DNA of 42,846 bases from Candidatus Taylorbacteria bacterium RIFCSPHIGHO2_01_FULL_46_22b (GTDB taxonomy: Bacteria; Patescibacteriota; Minisyncoccia; Phycocordibacterales; DSPV01), in NCBI GenBank assembly GCA_001820875.1, contig MHRF01000003.1, forward strand, positions 1 through 42,846. The letters run 5' to 3'. The translations under genes and the position numbers were made by a program. Of this stretch, positions 30,143-36,927 are shown one piece after another. Under the pieces are notes generated by a model. It did not search any database. It was not told where the DNA came from and saw only the letters and a list, made by a program, of their open reading frames with translations. Position 1 is the stretch's first letter. Every line of letters starts with the position of its first letter.

Positions 30143-32245
30143 TTATATATCGAGATTTGCCATCTTGGCATTCGACTGGATGAACGATTTGCGAGCCGGA
30201 ACATCAGTCCCCATCAACATATCAAAAACATGATCGGCTTCGCGACCATCATGAATAGCAACTTGCTTGAGAATGCGCCGAGCGGGATCCATAGTGGTCT
30301 CCCACAATTCATCGGAGTTCATTTCACCTAGACCTTTATAGCGTTGAATACGGATCTTTTCAGACTTTGGTTTGGGAACTTTTGAACCTTTTTCAATTTT
30401 TTCCGCAACTGGTTCTGTGTCTCCCTCAACTGAAACTTCTTCCCCTTCCTCCTCGACTGCCATGTCTGATTCCGAAAACGCACCGAATGCTTTGTGGCGT
30501 TCTTCTTCGGAATAGAAATAGAAAATCTCTTTGCCACGTTTTACCTTATACAGCGGTGGTTGTGCAATGTAGACATATCCGCCATCAATGAGCGGACGGA
30601 AATAACGATAGAGCAAAGTTAAAATAAGCGTTCTGATGTGTGCACCGTCCACGTCGGCATCCGTTGCAATAATAATTTTGTGGTAGCGCAATTTTGAAAT
30701 ATCAAACGTGTCTCCAATAGCTGTGCCGACAGCAACCACCAAATTCTTTATCTGTTCTGATGCAAGCATCTTGTCGAGACGTGCGCGTTCAATATTGAGA
30801 ATCTTTCCGCGCAAAGGCAATATTGCTTGTATACGGCGATCTCGCCCCATTTTTGCCGTACCGCCTGCGCTATCCCCTTCCACAATGAATAGTTCGGATT
30901 CTGCAGGATCGTGCGACTGGCAGTCCGCAAGTTTCCCTGGCAACGTCATTCCTTCAAGCGCGCCTTTGCGCAACACAGAATCCTTGGCGGCTTTCGCCGC
31001 CTTGCGCGCGCGCATAGCAAGTGCGACTTTGTTTATGATGGCGCGGGCATCATCTGGTTTCTCTTCAAGATATGCTCCAAAACCTTCGGCAAATACTGTA
31101 TTAACTGCCGCCTGCGCTTCCACGCTTCCTAATTTGCCTTTAGTCTGACCTTCAAATTGGATTTCACGAAGTTTAACGGAAATCGCCGCAGTCAAACCTT
31201 CAAGCACATCATCTCCAGTAAAACTGTCATCATTCCCTTTGATCAAATTATTCGCTTTTGCGTAGGTGTTTATGGTACGAGTCAGTGCGGTCTTAAACCC
31301 AGTTACATGTGTGCCTCCTTCACCGGTGTAGATATTATTTGCAAATGGCAAAATGCGCGTAGACATGTCGTCCACATATTGCAAAGCGACTTCAACTGAT
31401 TCCACTCCTTCCACAGGCTTCTCGACATAAAAGACGCTCTTATGAAGTGGTTTGAAATTCTTGTTGTAGTAAGAAACGAGCGAGGTGAGTCCTCCTTCAA
31501 AATAAAACGTCTGGGAAGGAATATCCAAACCCAATTCGCGCAGATAAAAAACATCAGCAAGATCAATCTTTCCTACAAACACCCGTGCGTCCAAGACGCT
31601 AATGCGAAGTCCGCGTACCAAATACGCCTGCTGGCGCATGTGATTGACTACGCGTTGATAATCAAATTTAATTTCAGGGAAAATCGCCGCATCCGGTTCA
31701 AACGTAACAATGGTTCCATGTAAATCAGAACTACCCATCTTTTTTACTTTGCCTTTCGGTTTTCCCTGCTTATATTCCTGATAGTGCACCCCACCATCGC
31801 GATGCACGATAACCTCACAAAAAATTGAGAGTGCATTGACAACAGAAGCACCGACACCATGCAAACCTCCTGAAACTTTATATCCCTCTCCACCAAACTT
31901 TCCACCCGCGTGAAGCGTGGTCATAATGGTCTCAAGTGCAGAAACTTTTGTCTTCTTGTGCATATCCACCGGAATACCACGACCGTTGTCGGTTACGCGT
32001 ATGCGGTTGTTCGGAAGAAGTACTACTTCAATATCATCACAGAAACCACCCATCGCTTCGTCGCGAGAGTTGTCGAAAATTTCACGAATAAGATCGTGTA
32101 AACCATCGGGACCCGTGGTACCGATATACATTCCGGGGCGCTTCCTGACCGGTTCAAGACCTTCAAGAACAGTGATTGATTCAGCGTTGTAGTGGTGTCC
32201 ACTTCCCTTCTCCTTTTCTTCTTTTTTTGATGCTTTTTCAGCCAT
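30143..32245 (-). CDS. gyrB: DNA gyrase subunit B (type IIA topoisomerase)
   Basis: ATPase and TOPRIM subunit. 700 aa. It starts with a Lys/Glu-rich tail, then the GHKL ATPase (IFDNSRDEAM, DNGRGIPVD, GGLHGVGASVVNALS). Transducer and TOPRIM domains follow, with the metal-binding motifs EGDSAGG (near 436-442) and DADVDGAHI, and the C-terminal QRYKGLGEMN. A low-complexity acidic insertion lies in the TOPRIM tail (about 575-610, EEEGEEVSVEGDTE). GyrB is preferred over ParE from general similarity, without certainty. The promoter TTGTTT-16-TATAAT lies at 32421-32394, giving a leader of about 140 nt. Confidence 0.92.
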   Translation of the reverse strand: MAEKASKKEEKEKGSGHHYNAESITVLEGLEPVRKRPGMYIGTTGPDGLHDLIREIFDNSRDEAMGGFCDDIEVVLLPNNRIRVTDNGRGIPVDMHKKTKVSALETIMTTLHAGGKFGGEGYKVSGGLHGVGASVVNALSIFCEVIVHRDGGVHYQEYKQGKPKGKVKKMGSSDLHGTIVTFEPDAAIFPEIKFDYQRVVNHMRQQAYLVRGLRISVLDARVFVGKIDLADVFYLRELGLDIPSQTFYFEGGLTSLVSYYNKNFKPLHKSVFYVEKPVEGVESVEVALQYVDDMSTRILPFANNIYTGEGGTHVTGFKTALTRTINTYAKANNLIKGNDDSFTGDDVLEGLTAAISVKLREIQFEGQTKGKLGSVEAQAAVNTVFAEGFGAYLEEKPDDARAIINKVALAMRARKAAKAAKDSVLRKGALEGMTLPGKLADCQSHDPAESELFIVEGDSAGGTAKMGRDRRIQAILPLRGKILNIERARLDKMLASEQIKNLVVAVGTAIGDTFDISKLRYHKIIIATDADVDGAHIRTLILTLLYRYFRPLIDGGYVYIAQPPLYKVKRGKEIFYFYSEEERHKAFGAFSESDMAVEEEGEEVSVEGDTEPVAEKIEKGSKVPKPKSEKIRIQRYKGLGEMNSDELWETTMDPARRILKQVAIHDGREADHVFDMLMGTDVPARKSFIQSNAKMANLDI

Positions 32246-32393
32246 AAAACCCCGAACGAAAACTTAAAGATTGTAATTGTGGTATTACGTTGTCCCTTCA
32301 GTTAACCAAACCTTTTTCTCTCTGAACTCCTCACTTTTTATTGGTTTTCTGACGGGGCAAGAACAAAAATTGCGTCAGTTTCCTGACCACTTC

Positions 32394-32421
32394 ATTATAC
32401 CAAAATGCCTAGTAAAAACAA
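32394..32421 (-). promoter_or_regulatory. probable gyrB promoter TTGTTT-16-TATAAT
   Basis: Minus-strand boxes at 32421-32416 and 32399-32394. The following leader of about 140 nt has a GTCAG-GAAA-CTGAC hairpin shortly after the start, followed by ATTTTTG, so attenuation is possible. I see nothing else in 32246-32470. Confidence 0.5.
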
Positions 32422-32475
32422 CGATATTTTGTGCAAAAGTATGGCCTGATTTTGTGTAAAAACAAAGGAGAAATA

Positions 32476-32503
32476 TTGACAATTTATGTATCTATGATAC
32501 AAT
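32476..32503 (+). promoter_or_regulatory. promoter TTGACA-16-TACAAT for RNA A
   Basis: TTGACA at 32476-32481, 16 bp, TACAAT at 32498-32503. Expected start is near 32510. No ORF follows. Confidence 0.75.
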
Positions 32504-32509
32504 ATAAAC

Positions 32510-32912
32510 ATCAGCACTTTTACAAGCCGCGCAACGTCTGCGGGGAGAGGTCTCCCCCGACAGCGCAGGCACATTGAAAGCTACTTAGGTTGGGGTTGTG
32601 CAAATCCTACCGTAGCAAGTCAGGCGGGGCGCCGGTGAGGTGCACCTGACTCTCGGAGCTCGCGACTCCTTTCGACCGAGACCGATCGTCTCTGATCACA
32701 AGTCCGGTTGATAGTTTGGGGAGGTGTACAACTCTCCGAAAATCCGCAATTGACGCGAAGAGCTGGGAACAGTGGCTAGGGAGAAACCTTTTCTACCTGA
32801 GGCGCCCAATCCAGTCCCTTATTGGGACAAACAGCTAATCTGGATCTCAGTGCTGGATCCAGAACACACACTACCCTGCGACGACTCCGGTTGTCGCAGG
32901 GTTTTGCTTTTC
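32510..32912 (+). ncRNA. candidate large structured RNA A, about 400 nt
   Basis: A gene-free stretch between a strong promoter and a terminator. Predicted folds from the 5' end: a long hairpin (GCCGCGC with GCGC-A-GGC enclosing CGGGGAGA/TCTCCCC); GCTAC/GTAGC enclosing TAGG/CCTA, with GCACA outside able to pair with TGTGC inside as a pseudoknot; AGTCAGG/CCTGACT; CTCGG/CCGAG enclosing GGAG/CTCC; GATC/GATC; GGGGAG/CTCTCC; GTCCC/GGGAC; and CTGGATC/GGATCCAG. No RNase P, tmRNA, SRP or 6S signature is seen. It may be a new class or a highly diverged known one. Confidence 0.65.
32873..32912 (+). terminator. Rho-independent terminator of RNA A
   Basis: ACCCTGCGAC (32873-32882) pairs with GTCGCAGGGT (32893-32902), followed by TTTGCTTTTC. 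Confidence 0.85.
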
Positions 32913-32918
32913 TTGTAA

Positions 32919-32946
32919 TTGACAAATACACTCTTGTCAGTAAAGT
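32919..32946 (+). promoter_or_regulatory. promoter TTGACA-16-TAAAGT
   Basis: TTGACA at 32919-32924, 16 bp, TAAAGT at 32941-32946. It begins 7 nt after the RNA A terminator. Confidence 0.72.
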
Positions 32947-32990
32947 GATGAAAGCAAGTTTCGGTAAACCCCCAATCTCGGAACCATCCT

Positions 32991-33206
32991 ATGAGACACC
33001 TTGACTTCGTTCTTTGGGTCACATTCCCACTCATCATGTGGGCAGTCTGCAGGCTCGCTACGAGCATTCAGAGCCTACGTCCCCCACCTGAAAATGTGGG
33101 GAATCAGGATCCCAGAGTGCTCAAACCTCTCATCTGGATTCTCTATATCGGAATTTCCATTCCTTGGGCGCTGATCGCCCAAGAGATCTGGTACGCAGCG
33201 AGGTAA
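32991..33206 (+). CDS. 71-aa two-helix membrane protein
   Basis: Two hydrophobic helices (about 5-24, VLWVTFPLIMWAVCRLA, and 46-66, LIWILYIGISIPWALIA) joined by a polar, Pro-rich loop with NVGNQDPR. No family recognised. The ATG at 32991 gives a leader of about 38 nt with a weak CGGAA site. It is a single-gene unit with its own promoter and terminator. Adjacency to RNA A could mean a functional link, for example target or regulator, but there is no direct evidence. Confidence 0.55.
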   Translation: MRHLDFVLWVTFPLIMWAVCRLATSIQSLRPPPENVGNQDPRVLKPLIWILYIGISIPWALIAQEIWYAAR

Positions 33207-33233
33207 TCGCAAAACAAAATCCTCGCTCACACA

Positions 33234-33270
33234 CAACCCGCCGCGTTCTACCGGCGGGTTGCTCATTTTT
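33234..33270 (+). terminator. Rho-independent terminator
   Basis: CAACCCGCCG (33234-33243) pairs with CGGCGGGTTG (33252-33261), followed by CTCATTTTTG. Confidence 0.83.
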
Positions 33271-33310
33271 GTACTACACCCCACCCCCTTGTCACCCTTC
33301 ACCCTTTTTT

Positions 33311-34450
33311 CTACCGCAACACTGCGCCGAAGCGAGAGACGGTCTGTGCAGATACTTTTTCGTGAAGTGCGTTTACTTCTTCGTTGGTGAGCGTCCGCTC
33401 GAGAGAACGGTATACCGTCCGATATGTATAACTAATTTTTCCTTCGCCGAATTTTTTTGCGTTCTCATATGAATCGATTTGTTTCACCTCTTCAATGAGA
33501 TTCCCTCCGATATCGCGGATTAAATCAAAGTAATCATTCACCGCCACCGTTTTATCTACCACAAATGAAATATCGCGCACGACGGGAGGGTATTTCGAAA
33601 CATCTTCGTATTTGTGCCCGAGTGTTAGTTGACGCTTGATACGTTCATCCTCTGACCACAAAAGGCGGATATCGGGAAGATCCATAGAAATCATAGCGAG
33701 TCGCTCGATGCCGAAACCAAATGCCCACCCGTGGTAGCCAGTCAACCCCATATTCGCGAGTACGCTTGTTCGGGCCATTCCAGAACCAAGCATCTCAACC
33801 CATGTCCCTCGTATTTCGGCTTCCATCTCGAAGCTCGGATCGGTATACGGGAAGTTATGATCGTAGAAACGAAAATTAGTTCCCTCGCCGAAGGTACTCC
33901 GCGCAATATCTGAAAGCACCTTTTTCAAGTCGTCAGGCGTAAGTTTCATTTTCCCATCAGGCACCAGATACAAACCGCCAATTTGATGAAAGACATTCAT
34001 GTGCGTCCGATCAATCTCATCTTTCCGGTACACTTTTCCAAAACACATCGCTCCGATCGGCTCTTTGTTTTCAATGCGTTTCTTAACGTCTGGCTGATTC
34101 AAATAGTAGTACCAAAATACGGTGTCGTGGGTTCGAAGAATGTTCTCGTCATCGACATAATAGGTATCAGATTTTGAGCGTGCAGGATGACCGAGAGGCA
34201 TGTTGAAGAGATCGAACAGGATATGCGTCGAGATAATCTCGGGAACTTTAATAATATCCAAGTCTTTGATGGTAGAAACAGAGAGTGTGCGGTCCACTAC
34301 TTCTTTGAGCGGACTACCTTCAGTGCGCGACAAATCTGACATCTGGAGGAAACGCTTGATGCGAAGCGCATCAGCATCAGTCCGCGCATCAAGCGCCCTG
34401 ATAAGCTCCTTTTCTTCTGGTGAATCGATACTGATCTCTTTGTGCTTCAT
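33311..34450 (-). CDS. pheS: single-chain phenylalanyl-tRNA synthetase (PheS core fused to FDX-ACB)
   Basis: Charges tRNA-Phe. 379 aa. A short N-terminal region leads into the class II catalytic core (GHPARSKSDTYYV, RTHDTVFWYYYL, GKVYRKDEIDRTHMNVFHQIGGL, FEMEAEIRGTWVEMLGSGM, GWAFGFGIERLAM). From about residue 288 (YPPVVRDISFVVD) to the end is an FDX-ACB anticodon-binding domain, which in ordinary bacteria sits at the C-terminus of the separate PheT subunit. This fused order is that of mitochondrial, monomeric PheRS. The long N-terminal coiled coil of bacterial PheS is missing, and no pheT is in the window. Confidence 0.9.
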   Translation of the reverse strand: MKHKEISIDSPEEKELIRALDARTDADALRIKRFLQMSDLSRTEGSPLKEVVDRTLSVSTIKDLDIIKVPEIISTHILFDLFNMPLGHPARSKSDTYYVDDENILRTHDTVFWYYYLNQPDVKKRIENKEPIGAMCFGKVYRKDEIDRTHMNVFHQIGGLYLVPDGKMKLTPDDLKKVLSDIARSTFGEGTNFRFYDHNFPYTDPSFEMEAEIRGTWVEMLGSGMARTSVLANMGLTGYHGWAFGFGIERLAMISMDLPDIRLLWSEDERIKRQLTLGHKYEDVSKYPPVVRDISFVVDKTVAVNDYFDLIRDIGGNLIEEVKQIDSYENAKKFGEGKISYTYRTVYRSLERTLTNEEVNALHEKVSAQTVSRFGAVLR

Positions 34451-34493
34451 GGTATGCAGATGTTTACTCTAACAAAACCCTAGTGCGCGTCAA

Positions 34494-34955
34494 TTATGTA
34501 TCTTGAGACAGTGATGTTAAATCGAGGGCTTTCTTGATGCGCAATGCAACTTGCGAGAGTTCTTCTTCCGGTGTTTCTGGCCGATCCCCTGTGCGATAAA
34601 GAAATTTTCGCGGATCATAGTTATGGATTCCCGTATCCCCTTTCTTGCGGGGCACAATGTGCAAATGCAGGTGCGGGACCGATTGGCCAGCAACTTCCCC
34701 GTCATTCCAAGCAAAATTGAATCCTTCAGCACCAAATGCTGATTTCAAAGCTTCTGTTATTTGGTATCGCAATTCCTCCAGGGCACGGCGTTCATCTTCA
34801 GTAAGCTCTTCGAATCGCCCCACACAGCGAACAGGGACCACCAACGTATGCCCTTCAGTAATAGGAATATTGGTGGGAAATGCCCACGCGAGTTTGTTTG
34901 ATCCAATAATCATACGCGCCCTGATATCGAGATTGGTGCAAAAAACACAGGCCAT
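34494..34955 (-). CDS. HIT-family hydrolase
   Basis: 153 aa nucleotide-binding protein of the histidine-triad superfamily. CVFCTNL at the N-terminus resembles the zinc-site start of HIT proteins, and the catalytic triad is HLHLHIVPR (about 94-102), where the middle His attacks the phosphate. Such proteins hydrolyse dinucleoside polyphosphates or nucleoside phosphoramidates; the substrate here is unknown. The C-terminus is extended with charged helices. The ATG lies one base after the stop of a broken-looking ORF, so the two appear to have been an operon. Confidence 0.9.
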   Translation of the reverse strand: MACVFCTNLDIRARMIIGSNKLAWAFPTNIPITEGHTLVVPVRCVGRFEELTEDERRALEELRYQITEALKSAFGAEGFNFAWNDGEVAGQSVPHLHLHIVPRKKGDTGIHNYDPRKFLYRTGDRPETPEEELSQVALRIKKALDLTSLSQDT

Positions 34956-34956
34956 G

Positions 34957-35232
34957 TTATTTTTCTTCTATGTGAGTCGTAAGCGATTGTGCTTGTGCAA
35001 GAGCCTCCCGCCACGAATCAGCTGTGTTAATAAATAGCACTACGCCCGCACCACTTGAGAGCAGGTAAAACTTATGATCAGAACCGAGTCCTATCGTCAC
35101 CTCCTGCTCATTCCCCTGCACCAGTTCCGTTCTCAAAAACGAAATGCCTGTACGCAGAGTGAGCTCCTGTTCGAATTCGTGAACAGTAGAAAAGGTATCA
35201 AGAAAAGGATCTTTTTGTTCTTATCTCTCCAT
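34957..35232 (-). pseudogene. ORF of about 87 codons interrupted by an in-frame TAA after codon 3
   Basis: On the minus strand ATG GAG AGA TAA (35232-35221) is followed in the same frame by 87 open codons to a TAA at 34957-34959, one base before the HIT start. The downstream part reads like a real protein (VTIGLGSDHKFYLLSSGAGVVLF, then a helix ADSWREALAQAQSLTTHIEEK) and has no ATG. It may be a gene killed by one stop, a site of stop readthrough, or a shorter protein starting at TTG or GTG. No family is recognised. Confidence 0.5.
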
Positions 35233-35294
35233 ATATCAGATTAACTTTAACAGAAAAATCGATGATTTTCACGCGGAAATGACCGAGAAGAAAT

Positions 35295-35322
35295 TTGACA
35301 AAGAGACTATCGCGTCTAGACT
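35295..35322 (+). promoter_or_regulatory. promoter TTGACA-16-TAGACT
   Basis: TTGACA at 35295-35300, 16 bp, TAGACT at 35317-35322. The leader of about 68 nt contains a CAGC/GCTG hairpin and ends with AAAGG 8 nt before the ATG at 35397. Confidence 0.72.
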
Positions 35323-35396
35323 AGACAGCGGTACAGCAAACGGCATGCTGAACTGTTCATCACATACACTGCCGAAACTGAAGAAAGGTCCGACCC

Positions 35397-36026
35397 ATGG
35401 CAATCATAAACCGCACAGAAAGAACACTCGCTATCAAGGTTGTCTATTACGGGCCGGAAGGCTCGGGGAAAGAAACAAACCTTACGCAACTGCACCAACT
35501 ACTCGCTCCAGAGATGGGAAAGAAGGGGCCGCTCGTTTCACTCCCCACAGGGAAAAGTCGCACTCTGTCTTTTAACTTCACACCTGCGGAAGAATTCCAT
35601 CCGGAATGGAAGACAACTTTTAACATCTGGACACTCACTGGGAGGGTGCTGTACGACCACACCAGACAACTTGTACTTCGCGGTGTGGATGCAATCGTCT
35701 TTGTCGCTGAATCGCAAGAGAGCCGGTGGATGGAAAATCAGGACACCTGGCAAAACCTCAAGGAAAATCTGAAGGTTCTGCAAAAAGAGCTTCCAAGAAT
35801 CCCTGTTGTGTTGCAATGCAACAAGTGCGAACTTACACTTCCATCAAAGATTCCTGCGTTGGAACGACTCCTCGACCCAGACGGGTTCTTACACCAAAGA
35901 GGGTCAGGGTGGGTATCTCTGCAAGCAATCGCCAACCGTGGCTCCGGCGTTATAGAGACATTCGATCAGGTCAAAAGACTGATCATCGAAAAGTATGTCC
36001 GCAAACCAGAGGAGGTCACCGTATGA
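35397..36026 (+). CDS. MglA-like small GTPase with altered nucleotide motifs
   Basis: 209 aa. The start AIKVVYYGPEGSGKETN (P-loop at residues 19-27), SFNFTP, and IWTLTGRVLYDHTRQLVLRGVDAIVFVAES follow MglA, the Ras-like GTPase that sets cell polarity and controls gliding and type IV pili. Two key sites differ: the P-loop Thr/Ser after Lys25 is Glu26, and the base-specificity motif NKxD reads NKCE. GTP binding may therefore be altered. It has a good ribosome-binding site and overlaps the downstream membrane gene by four bases. No roadblock/MglB partner is seen. Pilin genes elsewhere in the window make a pilus link plausible. Confidence 0.82.
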   Translation: MAIINRTERTLAIKVVYYGPEGSGKETNLTQLHQLLAPEMGKKGPLVSLPTGKSRTLSFNFTPAEEFHPEWKTTFNIWTLTGRVLYDHTRQLVLRGVDAIVFVAESQESRWMENQDTWQNLKENLKVLQKELPRIPVVLQCNKCELTLPSKIPALERLLDPDGFLHQRGSGWVSLQAIANRGSGVIETFDQVKRLIIEKYVRKPEEVTV

Positions 36027-36310
36027 GCGAATTCTTTTTCATTGTTGCAATCGCAGGGATGCTCATTGCTGTCCTTGGCATGGCATACGACCGAAACGGG
36101 GTGGTACTCATTGGAACGATCCTCTTTCTTGTCGCAATCATTGTGGCACTATGGATAACAGCATCACAACGCAGCACCGCGCCTCGGCGCGGTGTTTCTT
36201 TTTCTACAAAACTTGAGCCACCTCTCGAATTCGCCCGCGACTCTCATCCGCCTACCGGCGAATTCGGTCTGGGCACCACCTCGTCTATTTTGTCTGCTGA
36301 CCAAACATGA
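36023..36310 (+). CDS. two-helix membrane protein coupled to the MglA-like GTPase
   Basis: Up to 95 aa. ATG at 36023 overlaps the GTPase stop (ATGA) and has a perfect AGGAGGT 6 nt upstream. Helices at about 4-22 (FFIVAIAGMLIAVLGMA) and 28-46 (VLIGTILFLVAIIVALWI) are followed by a polar tail. A strong terminator (36174-36204) lies inside the frame after codon 50, so most transcripts would end before any stop codon. The true C-terminus is therefore uncertain; the helices are the solid part. It may anchor the GTPase at the membrane. Confidence 0.6.
   Translation: MSEFFFIVAIAGMLIAVLGMAYDRNGVVLIGTILFLVAIIVALWITASQRSTAPRRGVSFSTKLEPPLEFARDSHPPTGEFGLGTTSSILSADQT
36174..36204 (+). terminator. Rho-independent terminator within the membrane-protein frame
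   Basis: CACCGCGCC (36175-36183) pairs with GGCGCGGTG (36186-36194), followed by TTTCTTTTTC. Confidence 0.82.
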
Positions 36311-36397
36311 CTCCGGTGTTCGAATCCGACCATAAGCCAAGCAGTTGGCTTATGGGGTCGTCTCACTCACTACGTTCGTGAGCCACCTCTCGGATTC
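36214..36397. repeat. near-perfect direct repeats of the tRNA-Thr 3' end
   Basis: Twenty bases at 36214-36233 and 36378-36397 agree at 19 positions; both begin TGAGCCACCTCTCG. The second copy is the 3' end and T arm of tRNA-Thr. The 145 bp between hold further hairpins (a GAATTCGCC/GGCGAATTC stem and an 11-bp CCATAAGCCAA stem at about 36331-36356) and another TTCGAATCCGA block near 36318. The pattern resembles attachment-site duplications left by tRNA-targeting elements. Confidence 0.6.
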
Positions 36398-36453
36398 GAA
36401 CCGAGGACCTTCACTTTACAAAAGTGTTGCTCTACCAACTGAGCTAAGGTGGC
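36381..36453 (-). tRNA. tRNA-Thr (anticodon TGT)
   Basis: A complete 73-nt cloverleaf on the minus strand. Acceptor GCCACCT/AGGTGGC, D stem GCTC/GAGC, anticodon loop TTTGTAA with TGT at positions 34-36, and T arm CTCGG-TTCGAAT-CCGAG. The top anticodon-stem pair is A-A. The CCA end is not encoded. It reads ACA codons and pairs functionally with the ThrRS encoded at 5359. Confidence 0.95.
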
Positions 36454-36527
36454 ACAAGGGAGCCTCTTTTTCCCCACAAAATACATGGTACACGATAAAA
36501 TTCCACTCGCAAGCAGACAAATAGAAA

Positions 36528-36926
36528 CTATTCGTGCGTATGATTTTGCTTCAATTCTTCTTTGTATGCGGCAACATCTTTGATGAAAGCGGAGGTCGCC
36601 GGCTTGCGCTCAATTTTCCGTTCGCGGGCAAATTCGCGCCAACTGCGCACACGGCGCTCGACACCCTGTACCAAGCGATGAAGCGCCACTGTCGAGATTA
36701 GTTGCGAAGAATGTAGAAAAAGTCCTGCGCGCTGCCACGCAACAATAAATCCGTTGCGCGTGGCTGATGAAATCTGCAATACCAGTTGCCCCAAAGGCGC
36801 GTCAAAACGGGAGAGAAATGACGAAAAGAAAGCCTGTCGGCCACTATTCATCCCCACCATCTTTCCTCCAATCATAACCGCAAGTCCTACAAGTGATATA
36901 AAGAAAATGAAAGAGGAGACTGGCAT
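36528..36926 (-). CDS. membrane protein of unknown function downstream of tsf
   Basis: 132 aa from the ATG at 36926, one base after the tsf stop. One N-terminal helix (about 4-26, SFIFFISLVGLAVMIGGKMV) is followed by an amphipathic middle (FDAPLGQLVLQISSATRNGF, LFLHSSQLISTVALHRLV) and a very basic tail (RRVRSWREFARERKIERK). The topology suggests an inner-face membrane protein. No known domain. It appears to be the last gene of the rpsB-tsf operon. Confidence 0.65.
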   Translation of the reverse strand: MPVSSFIFFISLVGLAVMIGGKMVGMNSGRQAFFSSFLSRFDAPLGQLVLQISSATRNGFIVAWQRAGLFLHSSQLISTVALHRLVQGVERRVRSWREFARERKIERKPATSAFIKDVAAYKEELKQNHTHE

Positions 36927-36927
36927 A

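Noticed and set aside
32510-32912. tmRNA identity for RNA A
   Set aside because: No tRNA-like acceptor with TTCGA T loop and CCA-type end, and no tag reading frame.
36317-36335. A second tRNA suggested by GTTCGAATCCGA on the plus strand
   Set aside because: The flanking bases cannot form a T stem, and no acceptor, D or anticodon arms are present.
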